From assembly GCA_009664345.1 (NCBI GenBank), contig CP043547.1:5360709-5424708 (forward strand): DNA of 64,000 nucleotides. Direction: 5' to 3'. Source of the DNA: Planctomycetales bacterium 10988. GTDB lineage: Bacteria > Planctomycetota > Planctomycetia > Pirellulales > Pb10988. Numbering within the stretch: the stretch's first letter is position 1; the number at the start of each line of letters is the position of its first letter. A program made the position numbers and the translations under genes. This document shows, in pieces, positions 35,420-44,302 of the stretch. Below the pieces are notes generated by a model. It was not told the DNA's origin, searched no databases, and saw nothing but the letters and a program-made list of their open reading frames with translations.

Positions 35420-35854
35420 TCGAATCACCTATTTGTTGAGACGGAGAAGATCGGCCTTGTTGAAGTGAAAACCATCCGGGGTTCCTGCACATCATTCAAA
35501 CAAGGCTTTCAGGGGATCAGCAAGCAAAAGCCAGCAGTCGTGTATGGTAGAGATCGTTGATACGCTTACATGAAGTCTTCTTCAGTAATATACAACGTCC
35601 TGGGGAACAAATTGTTCGGAGTCTTTCACAAAAATTGCGAAAAGAACTGCCCTGGGGGAGAATAAGGCTCTAAAAAAATCGTACTCGTTGCCAGGGAAAG
35701 AATCAAGCAATACTTGCAATTGCCGCTAAGTTTGGTCAATCTTTCTTGCATGGAACTTCGTGCCCAGCTTACTTCGCACAGACACGAGTACCCGCTGAAG
35801 GATCGATGGATGGTGAATTTTGCTCCCCTTTGAACAGAAAAGAGATAAAGTTCG
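35420..35854. other. Divergent intergenic region before the hcp-like gene
   Basis: These 435 bp lie between a minus-strand lipoprotein gene and the plus-strand hcp-like gene, so both promoters should be here. I searched for a sigma54 pattern (TGGCAC...TTGC) and for clear -35/-10 pairs and found none convincing. Confidence 0.35.
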
Positions 35855-36343
35855 ATGGCCCATAGCTTTATGCATATTTCCGATTTGCCGAAAGAGGCGG
35901 TTGATCCGGAATTCAAAAATTGGATCGATATCAAAGGTGCAAGTTCAGGAATGGATGTCGAATTCGAGGATTTTACCGCCACCCGAAACCGCCTGCGGAC
36001 GCTGAATAAACTGAACATGGAAGCGATCGAAGTCACCCGCTCGGTGGATCGTGCATCCTTATATCTACGTCTCTGGTGTGCCATGCGGAAGAACATTCCA
36101 AGCATCACGTTGGCCTTTCGCCGCGAATCGGATAAAGAACTCTATCTGAAATATGAACTGCAAGATGTGGCTTTTGTCGGCTATAGCTACAGTGTCGATG
36201 ATGGGGAATCCCCGGAAGAAACGATCCGCCTGAATTTTCGGACAATTGTTTGGAAATTCCGCGAGAAGAAAGACGACAAATGGGGTTCCTGGATGAAGGT
36301 TGGATTTGACTGTCAGCATCAGCAAGAGATGCAGGTGAAATAA
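35855..36343 (+). CDS. Hcp-like type VI secretion tube protein
   Basis: The protein has 162 residues, the usual Hcp length. It starts MAHSFMHISDLPKEA and has an Hcp-type order: a KNWIDIKG strand, then DFTATRN, the region around VTRSVDRASLYLRLWCAMRK matching the 'K..D..SP.L..A...G..I' segment, DVAFVGYSYSVDD, and a C-terminal FRTIVWKF strand (in Hcp: 'Y..I...Y'). Hcp hexamers stack into the inner tube of the contractile injection apparatus. It is the first gene of a same-strand cluster with a TssB/TssC-like protein and VgrG, which supports the call. Sequence similarity is moderate. Confidence 0.75.
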   Translation: MAHSFMHISDLPKEAVDPEFKNWIDIKGASSGMDVEFEDFTATRNRLRTLNKLNMEAIEVTRSVDRASLYLRLWCAMRKNIPSITLAFRRESDKELYLKYELQDVAFVGYSYSVDDGESPEETIRLNFRTIVWKFREKKDDKWGSWMKVGFDCQHQQEMQVK

Positions 36344-36380
36344 CCTCTCTGTTATCCACCTGGGGATTTTGAGGACCTCG

Positions 36381-37391
36381 ATGGAGCAACCGTCCCAGCC
36401 GACCGCGATTGAATCAACGATGCCGGAACCTCATGTCGCCGAGCCAAGGCGGTGGTTTCAGTTGTTGATGCTCTCCTGTGCTTGGCTGCTGTTTGCCTTC
36501 TTCACGCTTTCTCCCTTGGTCTTGATTGAGACGTACGAAGAAGAATCACATTACTCCCCAGGTCCGATTCCTCTCGGAGTGGGGATCGGGGTCTTGCTGA
36601 GAGTTGCCCTGCATCGTCTTTTCCGAGGTGGATTTCAACACATTTTACGAACGTCCTTTGGTACGTTTATTCGAGCCAGTGCCCGAGCGTTGACGCAGAG
36701 GATTGTGCGTGTCTTTGTGGATGCGATGTTGGGATTGATCTCAAAGGACTATGTTCAGCGGGAGACAAACACCGGACGCTTGCGGAGTTGGGAACGTCAG
36801 CATCCTCTGGTGGCCTTGCTCTTGGGAGTCATGGCGATGATGCTTTCGCTGGCGGGAATTTTTTGGTTCTACCCGGAGAAAGCGGCTCCTTTTGAGGCCA
36901 ATGTTTCCACACCCAGCCCTTTGACACCGCTTGTTGCTTGTGGAATTTCGGCCTTGCCATTGATGGTGTATGCAGCGCTGACTTCCCTGTTGCGAAGATG
37001 GGCCGGGATCGAGCACCGCTTGATTACGCCCTCCGATGGACTTTTGTTGCAAGCTTACTTCACCGGGGCTGGCGTCTTTTTGCCAATGGCAACCGAGTCG
37101 GAATATGATGGCGATCCAAACCGATGTGCCTGGGTTGCCGGAGGAACTCTTTTGGGGCTTTCTGGAATGGGTGGGATTTGCTTCTTGCTGGCATCCTTCA
37201 TCGGGAGCGAACTGCTGACCTTCACTGGGGGAATGTTCCTACTTTATAGCTTTATCTTCTCTTTCTGCATTGAGCCGCTGGAAGGCAGTTTCTTATGGAG
37301 ACGAAGCAAGCTGTTGTGGCTGGCGGTTTTCTTCCCGATTGTCGTGGCGTTCTTAACTTCTTTGCCGGCTACCATGGATCAGATTCTTTGA
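36381..37391 (+). CDS. Multi-pass membrane protein of unknown family
   Basis: The protein has 336 residues with a short Pro/Glu-rich cytosolic start and about six membrane segments (near 28-50, 62-78, 135-158, 180-205, 250-290, 310-330). A stretch rich in Arg/Phe lies between segments two and three (GGFQHILRTSFGTFIRASAR). No transporter or enzyme motif is visible. The ATG at 36381 has a GAGGA site; it is 37 bp after the hcp-like gene, so co-transcription is likely. In this position it could be a membrane part of the injection device, but no similarity to TssJ, TssL or TssM is seen. Confidence 0.65.
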   Translation: MEQPSQPTAIESTMPEPHVAEPRRWFQLLMLSCAWLLFAFFTLSPLVLIETYEEESHYSPGPIPLGVGIGVLLRVALHRLFRGGFQHILRTSFGTFIRASARALTQRIVRVFVDAMLGLISKDYVQRETNTGRLRSWERQHPLVALLLGVMAMMLSLAGIFWFYPEKAAPFEANVSTPSPLTPLVACGISALPLMVYAALTSLLRRWAGIEHRLITPSDGLLLQAYFTGAGVFLPMATESEYDGDPNRCAWVAGGTLLGLSGMGGICFLLASFIGSELLTFTGGMFLLYSFIFSFCIEPLEGSFLWRRSKLLWLAVFFPIVVAFLTSLPATMDQIL

Positions 37392-37444
37392 AGTCGTTGG
37401 CTGGTTGACCTCCTTGCTTGTCGAGCGAAAGCGTCCCCTTGTCT

Positions 37445-38347
37445 ATGCCTCAAGATGTCCTCGATTCAGAATCATCTCCGGGCGGAAGTTCCCCAGAGGA
37501 GGCTTCCGAAGATTTCTCCTTCCGCCAACTTCGCCGCTCGTCCACGCGTCGCTCCGCTTTGATCTTGTTGCTGATCCTTTCTTGGACCTACGCTTACAAT
37601 CTCCTGATCAAAGGACAACCGCCGCTTGAGGCTTTCTTTGAAATCTTAAACACCATCAGCGACGACTTCGTGATGGGGAGCCTGCTCACGTTTTTGGTAG
37701 GGCTGGGGATTGTTCTCGTTTATGGGCTGACAAAGTTCTATTCGCAAATTATTTCCAACGTCTATTCTTTTCGCATTTTAGAGCGGATCGCCTATCGAGA
37801 CTTGCCACGCGGCGATCTCCGGAGTTTTTTGCGGAATCTGATCTATTTCGAGGAACAGCCGGAACCCAAAATCGCCTGCCCGCATCATATCTCTTCCATT
37901 GTGTTGTCGTTTGCGATGTTGTATGCGGTGAGTTGGACGTATCTGGTTCTCTTCAGTGAAGCCCTTTTCTTCCTGGCCTGGAGTGCTGGGGTGAATCTGG
38001 TCGTGCGAGAGGACAATGTTCTCATTGTGCCGACCGTGGCGATGGCGATTCCTTTCTCCGCCAGGGTGATGGCCTACTTTCGTTATCCCTATACACAGGA
38101 CTTTGCCGACTTCATGCCGGGCGTGGTGTTCGTCCTGTTGATCGTTTATACCTTGGGAAGATTGTACGACTCGCCGGATGAGCGGTTCTTTCTGTTGCAA
38201 GTGATGGCGAATCAAGATTATTTAAACCTTTATCTAAGAAATGGCGTCTTCCTGGCGTTTCTCCCCGTCTTTTTCGAAGCGATTTATTGGATGATTGAGT
38301 TGCGGCGTTTAGAAATGAAAGCGAACGCCTCTTCCAACCACGAATAA
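37445..38347 (+). CDS. Multi-pass membrane protein of unknown family
   Basis: The protein has 300 residues: a Ser/Glu-rich start, then about six membrane segments (near 42-62, 80-102, 155-185, 195-218, 225-248, 265-285). A cytosolic stretch between segments two and three contains SFRILERIAYRDLPRGDLRS. Charged residues occur within the hydrophobic region, as in channel or sensor proteins, but no known motif is visible. It follows the other unknown membrane gene by 53 bp. The ATG at 37445 is chosen over a TTG at 37418. The two proteins may act as a pair. Confidence 0.62.
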   Translation: MPQDVLDSESSPGGSSPEEASEDFSFRQLRRSSTRRSALILLLILSWTYAYNLLIKGQPPLEAFFEILNTISDDFVMGSLLTFLVGLGIVLVYGLTKFYSQIISNVYSFRILERIAYRDLPRGDLRSFLRNLIYFEEQPEPKIACPHHISSIVLSFAMLYAVSWTYLVLFSEALFFLAWSAGVNLVVREDNVLIVPTVAMAIPFSARVMAYFRYPYTQDFADFMPGVVFVLLIVYTLGRLYDSPDERFFLLQVMANQDYLNLYLRNGVFLAFLPVFFEAIYWMIELRRLEMKANASSNHE

Positions 38348-38579
38348 AAAGGGAAGGAAACTCCTGACAGATGCCAACAATAGACTTCTTGAAAAACAGA
38401 AAAGTCTGACCCTCTTAGGATCGCCAAACAACAGAGTTTGCCACTTTTCGCCTAGAGGATGCCGGTTCTTCCGGCGTGGTGCATCGACAAGGGCTTCCTC
38501 CCTCGTTACGATACCCGCAGCAAAGAGTCTTTTCACTATTGGCCCTTACCAACCTCGTTCGCAGACAGAAGGTCAGCAG

Positions 38580-40154
38580 ATGGTCAAGAATCGAGTATCC
38601 TTCGGTCAATTTCAAATCGGAGGCAATCCGGAAGAGAGCGGAGAAGCAACCTCTATTCCCTCTGGGGAGCCGTTGCGAATTTTGGTGATTGGGGATTTCT
38701 CTGGAAGAGGTTCGCGAATTTCCCCTGCCGCTGCAGAGGCGTTGAAGGGGCGAAAGATTCGCTTCATCGATCGAGATAATTTCGAAGAGATGCTGGAGAC
38801 ACTCAAGGTCACCTTGCATCTTCCGGCCTTTGGAAAATCAGGCGAACCGCTGGAGTTGAGTTTTTCCGAGATGGAAGATTTTCATCCCGACCAACTCTAT
38901 GAAAACGTTGACCGCTTCGAGGAACTCAGCGAAATCCGTGAAGACCTCGAAAGCCCTCGACGTTTTGATAAAGCCGCGGCGAAAGTGTTGAGCTGGACCA
39001 AACCGGCGACTCCCAAAGAGGAAAAGGAATCTGCCGCATTAACGACGGAATCAGCCAACGACCCGGAAGAATTCACGATCGATGACTTGCTCGATGCCAC
39101 GGAAGAAGCCCAAGCGAGTCCATCCGGTGGCGGAGACGCCTCGGTGGCTCAGTCGCAATTCGACCAGATCATGCAAAACATTGTCTCGCCGCATGCGGTC
39201 CCTTCGGAAGACCCCAAGCTCCCGGAACTGCTGGAGATGGTCGACGATGCGATCAGTGGAACGATGCGGGCCTTATTACATGATCCTGCTTTTTGTAAGT
39301 TGGAAGCCGCCTGGAAAGGGTTGGAGTTCCTCGTTCACCGCCTGGAAACCGGGACGGATTTGAAAATCTATCTCCTTGACCTTTCAGAAGAAGAGCTCAA
39401 AACCGGGTATGTGGCTCAAGAAAATCTCGAAGAGACCGCCGCCTACAAGCATTGGGTCGAGAAGGCGATGGGCGAATCGGAAAACTCCCCGTGGTCGCTG
39501 ATTGTACTGGATCACGCTTTTGGAACGAGTGTCGAGGATGCTGAATTATTGGGGCGTTTGTCCCAAGTCGCCGCTGCCGGGAAGGCAACTCTCTTCGCCG
39601 CAGGCACAAAAGAGCATGCCGGAATTCCGAAAATGACTCCGCTGCCGGACCCGACCACTTGGGAAAAACCGCTCTCTGACGAAGAAACCGAAGCTTGGCA
39701 GGCCCTGCGAGAATTGCCGCAAGTTCAGTGGACCGGCTTGACCTTTCCTCGCTTTTTGTTGCGGTTTCCCTACGGTGGATCGGGTCTCGAAGTCGAAGCC
39801 TTTGACTTTGTCGAATTTCCCGAAGTGCCGGAACATGACGCCTTGCTCTGGGGAAACGGGGCCTATGTGGCGGCCACGATTCTTGGTTCGGTTTTTAGTC
39901 AGGTCGGTTGGGGATTTGATTTGCAAACCCCGTATGAAATTGGAAATCTGCCGCTCCTCGTGTATGAGGAAGATGGCGACTCCCAACTCAAACCGAACGC
40001 GGAAGTGTTGTTGACGGATCGGGCATTGGCTTATGTCCAAGAGGCGGGGCTGATCCCGTTGCAAACCGTGGCCCATTCGGATCGGTTGCGGATTGGAACA
40101 TGGCAGTCCATCGCCGGCAACGGAAGTCCTCTCGCAGGTCGCTGGCAAGGTTAG
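38580..40154 (+). CDS. Fused TssB-TssC-like contractile sheath protein
   Basis: The protein has 524 residues. Residues 1-130 match the small sheath subunit TssB/VipA: ILVIGDFSGRGS, RKIRFIDRDNFEEMLETLK, and LSFSEMEDFHPDQLYENVDR. An acidic linker (about 130-185) follows. Residues about 185-510 match the large subunit TssC/VipB: LLHDPAFCKLEAAWKGLEFL, FPRFLLRFPYG, ALLWGNGAYVAATIL, and a closing EAGLIPL segment. In typical type VI systems these are two genes of about 165 and 495 codons; here both are in one frame, and the TssC C-terminal end seems short. The ATG at 38580 has an AGAAGG site. It would build the contractile sheath around the Hcp-like tube. Confidence 0.8.
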   Translation: MVKNRVSFGQFQIGGNPEESGEATSIPSGEPLRILVIGDFSGRGSRISPAAAEALKGRKIRFIDRDNFEEMLETLKVTLHLPAFGKSGEPLELSFSEMEDFHPDQLYENVDRFEELSEIREDLESPRRFDKAAAKVLSWTKPATPKEEKESAALTTESANDPEEFTIDDLLDATEEAQASPSGGGDASVAQSQFDQIMQNIVSPHAVPSEDPKLPELLEMVDDAISGTMRALLHDPAFCKLEAAWKGLEFLVHRLETGTDLKIYLLDLSEEELKTGYVAQENLEETAAYKHWVEKAMGESENSPWSLIVLDHAFGTSVEDAELLGRLSQVAAAGKATLFAAGTKEHAGIPKMTPLPDPTTWEKPLSDEETEAWQALRELPQVQWTGLTFPRFLLRFPYGGSGLEVEAFDFVEFPEVPEHDALLWGNGAYVAATILGSVFSQVGWGFDLQTPYEIGNLPLLVYEEDGDSQLKPNAEVLLTDRALAYVQEAGLIPLQTVAHSDRLRIGTWQSIAGNGSPLAGRWQG

Positions 40155-40354
40155 CCGACGGCACGAAATGAGAAAAGTCCGGTCGATTCGTGAAAGAAGA
40201 CGTCAATAGATTCGAGAGAGGTTTTCCATTCGCCTCCCTTTCGCATTCGCCGTCAAGGTGAAAAGCCTCCAACGACCCGGTCAATTGTCCAACATAGGCT
40301 CGTCCAAGCAGCAAAAATACAACTCGCGACATCTGTCCAGTACGGGAACTCTGA

Positions 40355-42934
40355 ATGATGGCAAAGTATACACAAGATAAACGTCAAATGTCGATCACAA
40401 CGCCCCTCGGGAAAGATGAGCTGTTGCTCGATTCTTTCTCTGGGTTTGAGGCGATGTCGTATCCGTTTGAGGTCACTGCCAGCACGCTTTCGCAGAGTGA
40501 CGACCCGCGAGATTTCGATAAGCTGCTCGGGCAAAATGTCACCATCACGATGCAGTTGGAGGATGACAAAAAGGATTCCGAGGTCAAACAACGCTACTTC
40601 AATGGAATCGTGACCAAGCTGACCGAAGGCCCCAAAGTCCGAGGCTCGCTCGATGAAACGACGTTGATTCGTTATCGCTTGGTGATCATGCCGAAGTTGG
40701 TGCTGCTCGAAGGTCGACAAAACTCCCGCATCTTTCAGCTCATGACCGTGCCGGACATAATCACTGCGATTCTTGGGGAACATGGGATTACGAATACCCC
40801 TTCCACGACGGCGACTTATGAACCGCGAAATTATTGCGTGCAGTACCGTGAGACAGACTTCGCTTTCATTAGCCGACTGATGGAAGAAGAAGGGATTTGG
40901 TACTACTTCAAGCATACCGTGAGTGATCATGAAATGGTTTGGGGGGATGATTCCTCTACCGCGCCGGTCCTGCCGGAAGGTCCGGACAAGATCGTCTATC
41001 GTCGGCCTGACGAAGATACCGCCGGAGGTGAAAAATTCCGCGATCGGATTTTAATTTGGAAGAAGCACCAGGAGATTCGCCCCAAAACGTATACCTTATG
41101 GGATCACCACCATCAAAAAACCGGCGACAATCAAGAGCAACAGACGACGCTTCCCGGCACGGCAACCGTCGGAGAAATCACCCATAAGCTGACCGGTATC
41201 GGCAATGATGCTTTAGAGGTCTACGACTATCCCGGTTCCTTTGCCAAACGCTTTGACGGCATTGATCCCGGTGGTGGCGAGCAGGCGGCGGAACTCGGCA
41301 AAATCCCAACCGCAGGTACGGGCAAAGTCAAAATTCACATGGAAGTCTCCTCTTGCCCGGGCGTCACGGTCGAAGGAGAAGGGGCCGTTCGGCAGCTGAT
41401 TTCCGGCCACAAAATCACCTTAGATCAGCACTTTGATGCCAATGGGGATTATCTCATTCTGCAAGTCGTCCACGAAGCCAGCATCGAAGGGGCCTACTCT
41501 TCTTCCTATGGAGCCGCCGCTCTTCGCTATACGAATGCTTTTGAAGCGATTCCCTTGACGGTTCCTTTTCGAGCCCAGAAGCGAACAGTCCCCGCTCGCG
41601 TCCCCGGCATGCAAACTGCCACCGTGGTCGGTCCCTCCGGTGAGGAGATCTTCACCGATAAATATGGTCGGGTCAAAGTTCAATTTCAATGGGATCGCGA
41701 AGGGCAGAAAGATCAGAACAGCTCTTGTTGGCTCCGGGTCGCAACCCTGTGGTCTGGCCGTCAGTGGGGCACCATGTTTATTCCTCGCATCGGTCAAGAA
41801 GTGCTGGTTGATTTCATCGAGGGTGATCCCGACCGGCCAATCATTGTGGGCTGTGTTTATAACGATCAGCAGATGCCTCCTTATATTCTCCCTGATAACA
41901 AAACAGTCAGTGGGATTAAAACAAACTCTACCCTTGGTGGAGTCGGATTTAATGAAATTCGCTTTGAAGATAAAAAAGATTCAGAGCAAATTTTTATGCA
42001 TGCACAAAAAGATAAAGATGAAATTGTCGTCAACGACTCGCGCGAACATATTTTACATGATCGTTTTCTGACAGTCGGAAAAGAGGCAGGTGCCGGCGAT
42101 CAACATGAAAAAGTCTGGAACAATAAACATTTAATTGTGAAGGCGGATCACGTTGAACATATTGAAGGAAACGTACAACAGCTTTACGGCGAAGGCGATC
42201 AAAGCGATGGGGGAAATATTGATCGGATTCAACAAAACAATTTAACCGATCAAATTAAAGGGGATGTTCAACGCTTGATTGGTCCCACGGGTGGAAATTT
42301 TCATCAAGTGATTAAAACAAATCGCTATGAAAATGTGAATGGAGAATTAAATCACACAACCGATGGTGACCGCAAAGAAAAAATAGGCGGTGGTTATCAT
42401 ATTGATGTCGGCTCCGATTTAAACGTAGCCACCGGAGCGAATCACAGTTTAGATGTCGGAGCGGCTTATAATGTAAAAACCGGAGCCGACTATTCGTTGG
42501 ACGTCGGGGGTTCCTTCAACCATAAATCTGGTTTGAATATTGGCATGGAAGCCGGTGCGAATGTTTATATAAAAGGTTTAAATGTTGTTGTGGAAGGGGA
42601 TATCGCTGTAACGTTGAAAGTAGGTGGGAACTTTGTAAATGTCAGTCAGGCTGGTGTCGCGATTAAAGGAAATGTAATTTTGATCAACAGTGGTGGAGCC
42701 GCCGGTTCCGGCAGTTCGCCTAGCTGCACGGCACCTACCGCACCGACTGCTCCGACGGATGCGACCGAAGCAGCCCCGCAACAAGCCGAACCAACAACGC
42801 CGATTGATGCCAATATTAAAACCTCGGCAGGAACCGCGGCAGCCAGTGGTTTTGAATCTTCCGAAGGAAAAGGAGGCGGAACCACTGATGACACAGATGA
42901 GTACACAACGAAATATCCAGGCGGAAACGAATAA
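40355..42934 (+). CDS. vgrG: VgrG / TssI-type spike protein
   Basis: The protein has 859 residues. The gp27-like part (about 15-390) shows DELLLDSFSGFEAMSYPFEV, CVQYRETDFAFISRLMEEEG and IWYYF. The gp5 OB-fold (about 420-510) shows DKYGRVKVQFQWDREGQ, CWLRVATLWSG, GTMFIPRIGQEVLVDF and GDPDRPIIVGCVYN. The needle part has the DUF2345/beta-helix pattern with repeats such as GADYSLDVGG to about 790, followed by a Pro/Thr/Ala tail with one Cys and an acidic end. The trimer should form the tip on the tube. From about 41900 the DNA becomes A/T-rich, so the 3' third has a different origin. A 105-bp gap separates it from the next gene, a common place for a VgrG-delivered effector. Confidence 0.92.
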   Translation: MMAKYTQDKRQMSITTPLGKDELLLDSFSGFEAMSYPFEVTASTLSQSDDPRDFDKLLGQNVTITMQLEDDKKDSEVKQRYFNGIVTKLTEGPKVRGSLDETTLIRYRLVIMPKLVLLEGRQNSRIFQLMTVPDIITAILGEHGITNTPSTTATYEPRNYCVQYRETDFAFISRLMEEEGIWYYFKHTVSDHEMVWGDDSSTAPVLPEGPDKIVYRRPDEDTAGGEKFRDRILIWKKHQEIRPKTYTLWDHHHQKTGDNQEQQTTLPGTATVGEITHKLTGIGNDALEVYDYPGSFAKRFDGIDPGGGEQAAELGKIPTAGTGKVKIHMEVSSCPGVTVEGEGAVRQLISGHKITLDQHFDANGDYLILQVVHEASIEGAYSSSYGAAALRYTNAFEAIPLTVPFRAQKRTVPARVPGMQTATVVGPSGEEIFTDKYGRVKVQFQWDREGQKDQNSSCWLRVATLWSGRQWGTMFIPRIGQEVLVDFIEGDPDRPIIVGCVYNDQQMPPYILPDNKTVSGIKTNSTLGGVGFNEIRFEDKKDSEQIFMHAQKDKDEIVVNDSREHILHDRFLTVGKEAGAGDQHEKVWNNKHLIVKADHVEHIEGNVQQLYGEGDQSDGGNIDRIQQNNLTDQIKGDVQRLIGPTGGNFHQVIKTNRYENVNGELNHTTDGDRKEKIGGGYHIDVGSDLNVATGANHSLDVGAAYNVKTGADYSLDVGGSFNHKSGLNIGMEAGANVYIKGLNVVVEGDIAVTLKVGGNFVNVSQAGVAIKGNVILINSGGAAGSGSSPSCTAPTAPTAPTDATEAAPQQAEPTTPIDANIKTSAGTAAASGFESSEGKGGGTTDDTDEYTTKYPGGNE

Positions 42935-43039
42935 ACAATTCTATTCGTTTCAAATTTCATGGAATTGAAAAAGTGTCAGATTTGATCCGCCGGACGAATT
43001 CTATTTATCGATTTACCTTTTTAAACAATTGAGAATCCT

Positions 43040-44173
43040 ATGCCGTGTAGTTGTTTAAAGACATTGAAAAATGCTTTTTCAACCTTGCTTCACAATCTTG
43101 CGATGATGCCGATGATGGAATTGGCGGAATTGATTCCCGACCTAGGCACGTTGCCGCGTTTGGCTCCTGGCATGGGAACCCTCTCTGCGGTCGCTAGTAT
43201 GCGAGCGACGGCTTCGGCTCGATTGAGTGCGGCCCTGCGGTTGGGGCTGCCTCCTTTTCCGGTCCCGGCGTTGCTGGCAAAGCTGGAGTTAATGGCTCGC
43301 ATCAAAGCCGTGTTGGGAATCAATCCCTTGGCGGCCAATGCGAATCTTCGCTTGAGTATGGCACTGAATACATTCAATACAAACTCCGGTTTTATGATTC
43401 CGCTGCTGGCACTATTGGGCCCGCTTTTGACACCCCTGCTTGCCTTGGCGGAACTGGCGGCAGAGTTACAGGCGGTCCAGGTATTTACGAGGATTAATTT
43501 AACGAGCCCAGGGTCTCTCCCGAGTTTAATGGCGTTTCTGCGGGCTTCTCTCAATATGAATATGTCCTTGGCTGCGACGCTCTCCGCGAATCTGAGTGTC
43601 GTGGCAAACCTCGCGATGTATGCCCGTTTCATCAATGCGGCGGCTGCTTTGGGAATCAATCTTGCGGTCGGAGCAGGCCTGTTTGTCCCTTCCGCGATGG
43701 CTCGCTTGTCGGCGTCGTTGCGACTGGCCATGAATTTGAAACTTCCAGGGCTAACGTTGAGTAGTGCGGAACTCAATCAACTAATGGCACTTTTAGGTGC
43801 GATTGCCGCCGTCAAAAGTACTTGGGGAATCAACCTGATGCTGCCCGGAGCGATGGACCTTTTGCGTGCCGCGCTGGCTTCGTTATTGGGGAATCTCGGC
43901 GGCCCTTTGAATTTATCCGCTTCGTTGAATGCCTCTCTGTCGGCCATGGCCTCGGTCGGAGCGAGTCTCAATGCGGCCCTTCCGATGTTTGGAATGAATC
44001 TGGCTGTCATGCTCCGGGCAAGCTTTAATGCCTTCTTAAGTTTGCAACTCCCGAACATGATGCCTTTGAGCTTGATGGCGAACTTCGCGGCGAATTTTGA
44101 CGCAGCTTTCGGCATGGGCATGATGAGCCGCAGCCCGTGCAATTCAAGTTGCCCGATGGTCGCCGCTTTTTAG
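43040..44173 (+). CDS. Met/Ala/Leu-rich hydrophobic protein, candidate VgrG cargo
   Basis: The protein has 377 residues of very unusual composition: about 30 Met, great excess of Ala, Leu, Asn and Ser, one Trp, and only about nine Asp/Glu in all. It has CSC near the N-terminus (MPCSCLKTL) and PCNSSC near the C-terminus. Internal repeats are visible: SARLSAALRLGLP near 60 recurs as MARLSASLRLAMNLKLPG near 220, both followed by a segment ending in GIN(P/L)L, and NLSASLNASLSAMASVGASL is a further variant. The hydrophobic stretches are amphipathic more than classic membrane spans. I recognise no family. Its position right after vgrG suggests a delivered membrane-active effector or a spike-associated structural protein; both are inference. 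The start at 43040 is the only good ATG. Confidence 0.7.
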   Translation: MPCSCLKTLKNAFSTLLHNLAMMPMMELAELIPDLGTLPRLAPGMGTLSAVASMRATASARLSAALRLGLPPFPVPALLAKLELMARIKAVLGINPLAANANLRLSMALNTFNTNSGFMIPLLALLGPLLTPLLALAELAAELQAVQVFTRINLTSPGSLPSLMAFLRASLNMNMSLAATLSANLSVVANLAMYARFINAAAALGINLAVGAGLFVPSAMARLSASLRLAMNLKLPGLTLSSAELNQLMALLGAIAAVKSTWGINLMLPGAMDLLRAALASLLGNLGGPLNLSASLNASLSAMASVGASLNAALPMFGMNLAVMLRASFNAFLSLQLPNMMPLSLMANFAANFDAAFGMGMMSRSPCNSSCPMVAAF

Positions 44174-44302
44174 GCACCCACGGTTAGATCGTGGCGGACA
44201 GCCGTACCTCGTGCTAGTCGAATATATCCAACTTCTTATCGTAGAGGAGGACATGAGAATAGGCGAAACGCGTTGATCACCAGTAAGAAAAGAGGGGAAC
44301 AG

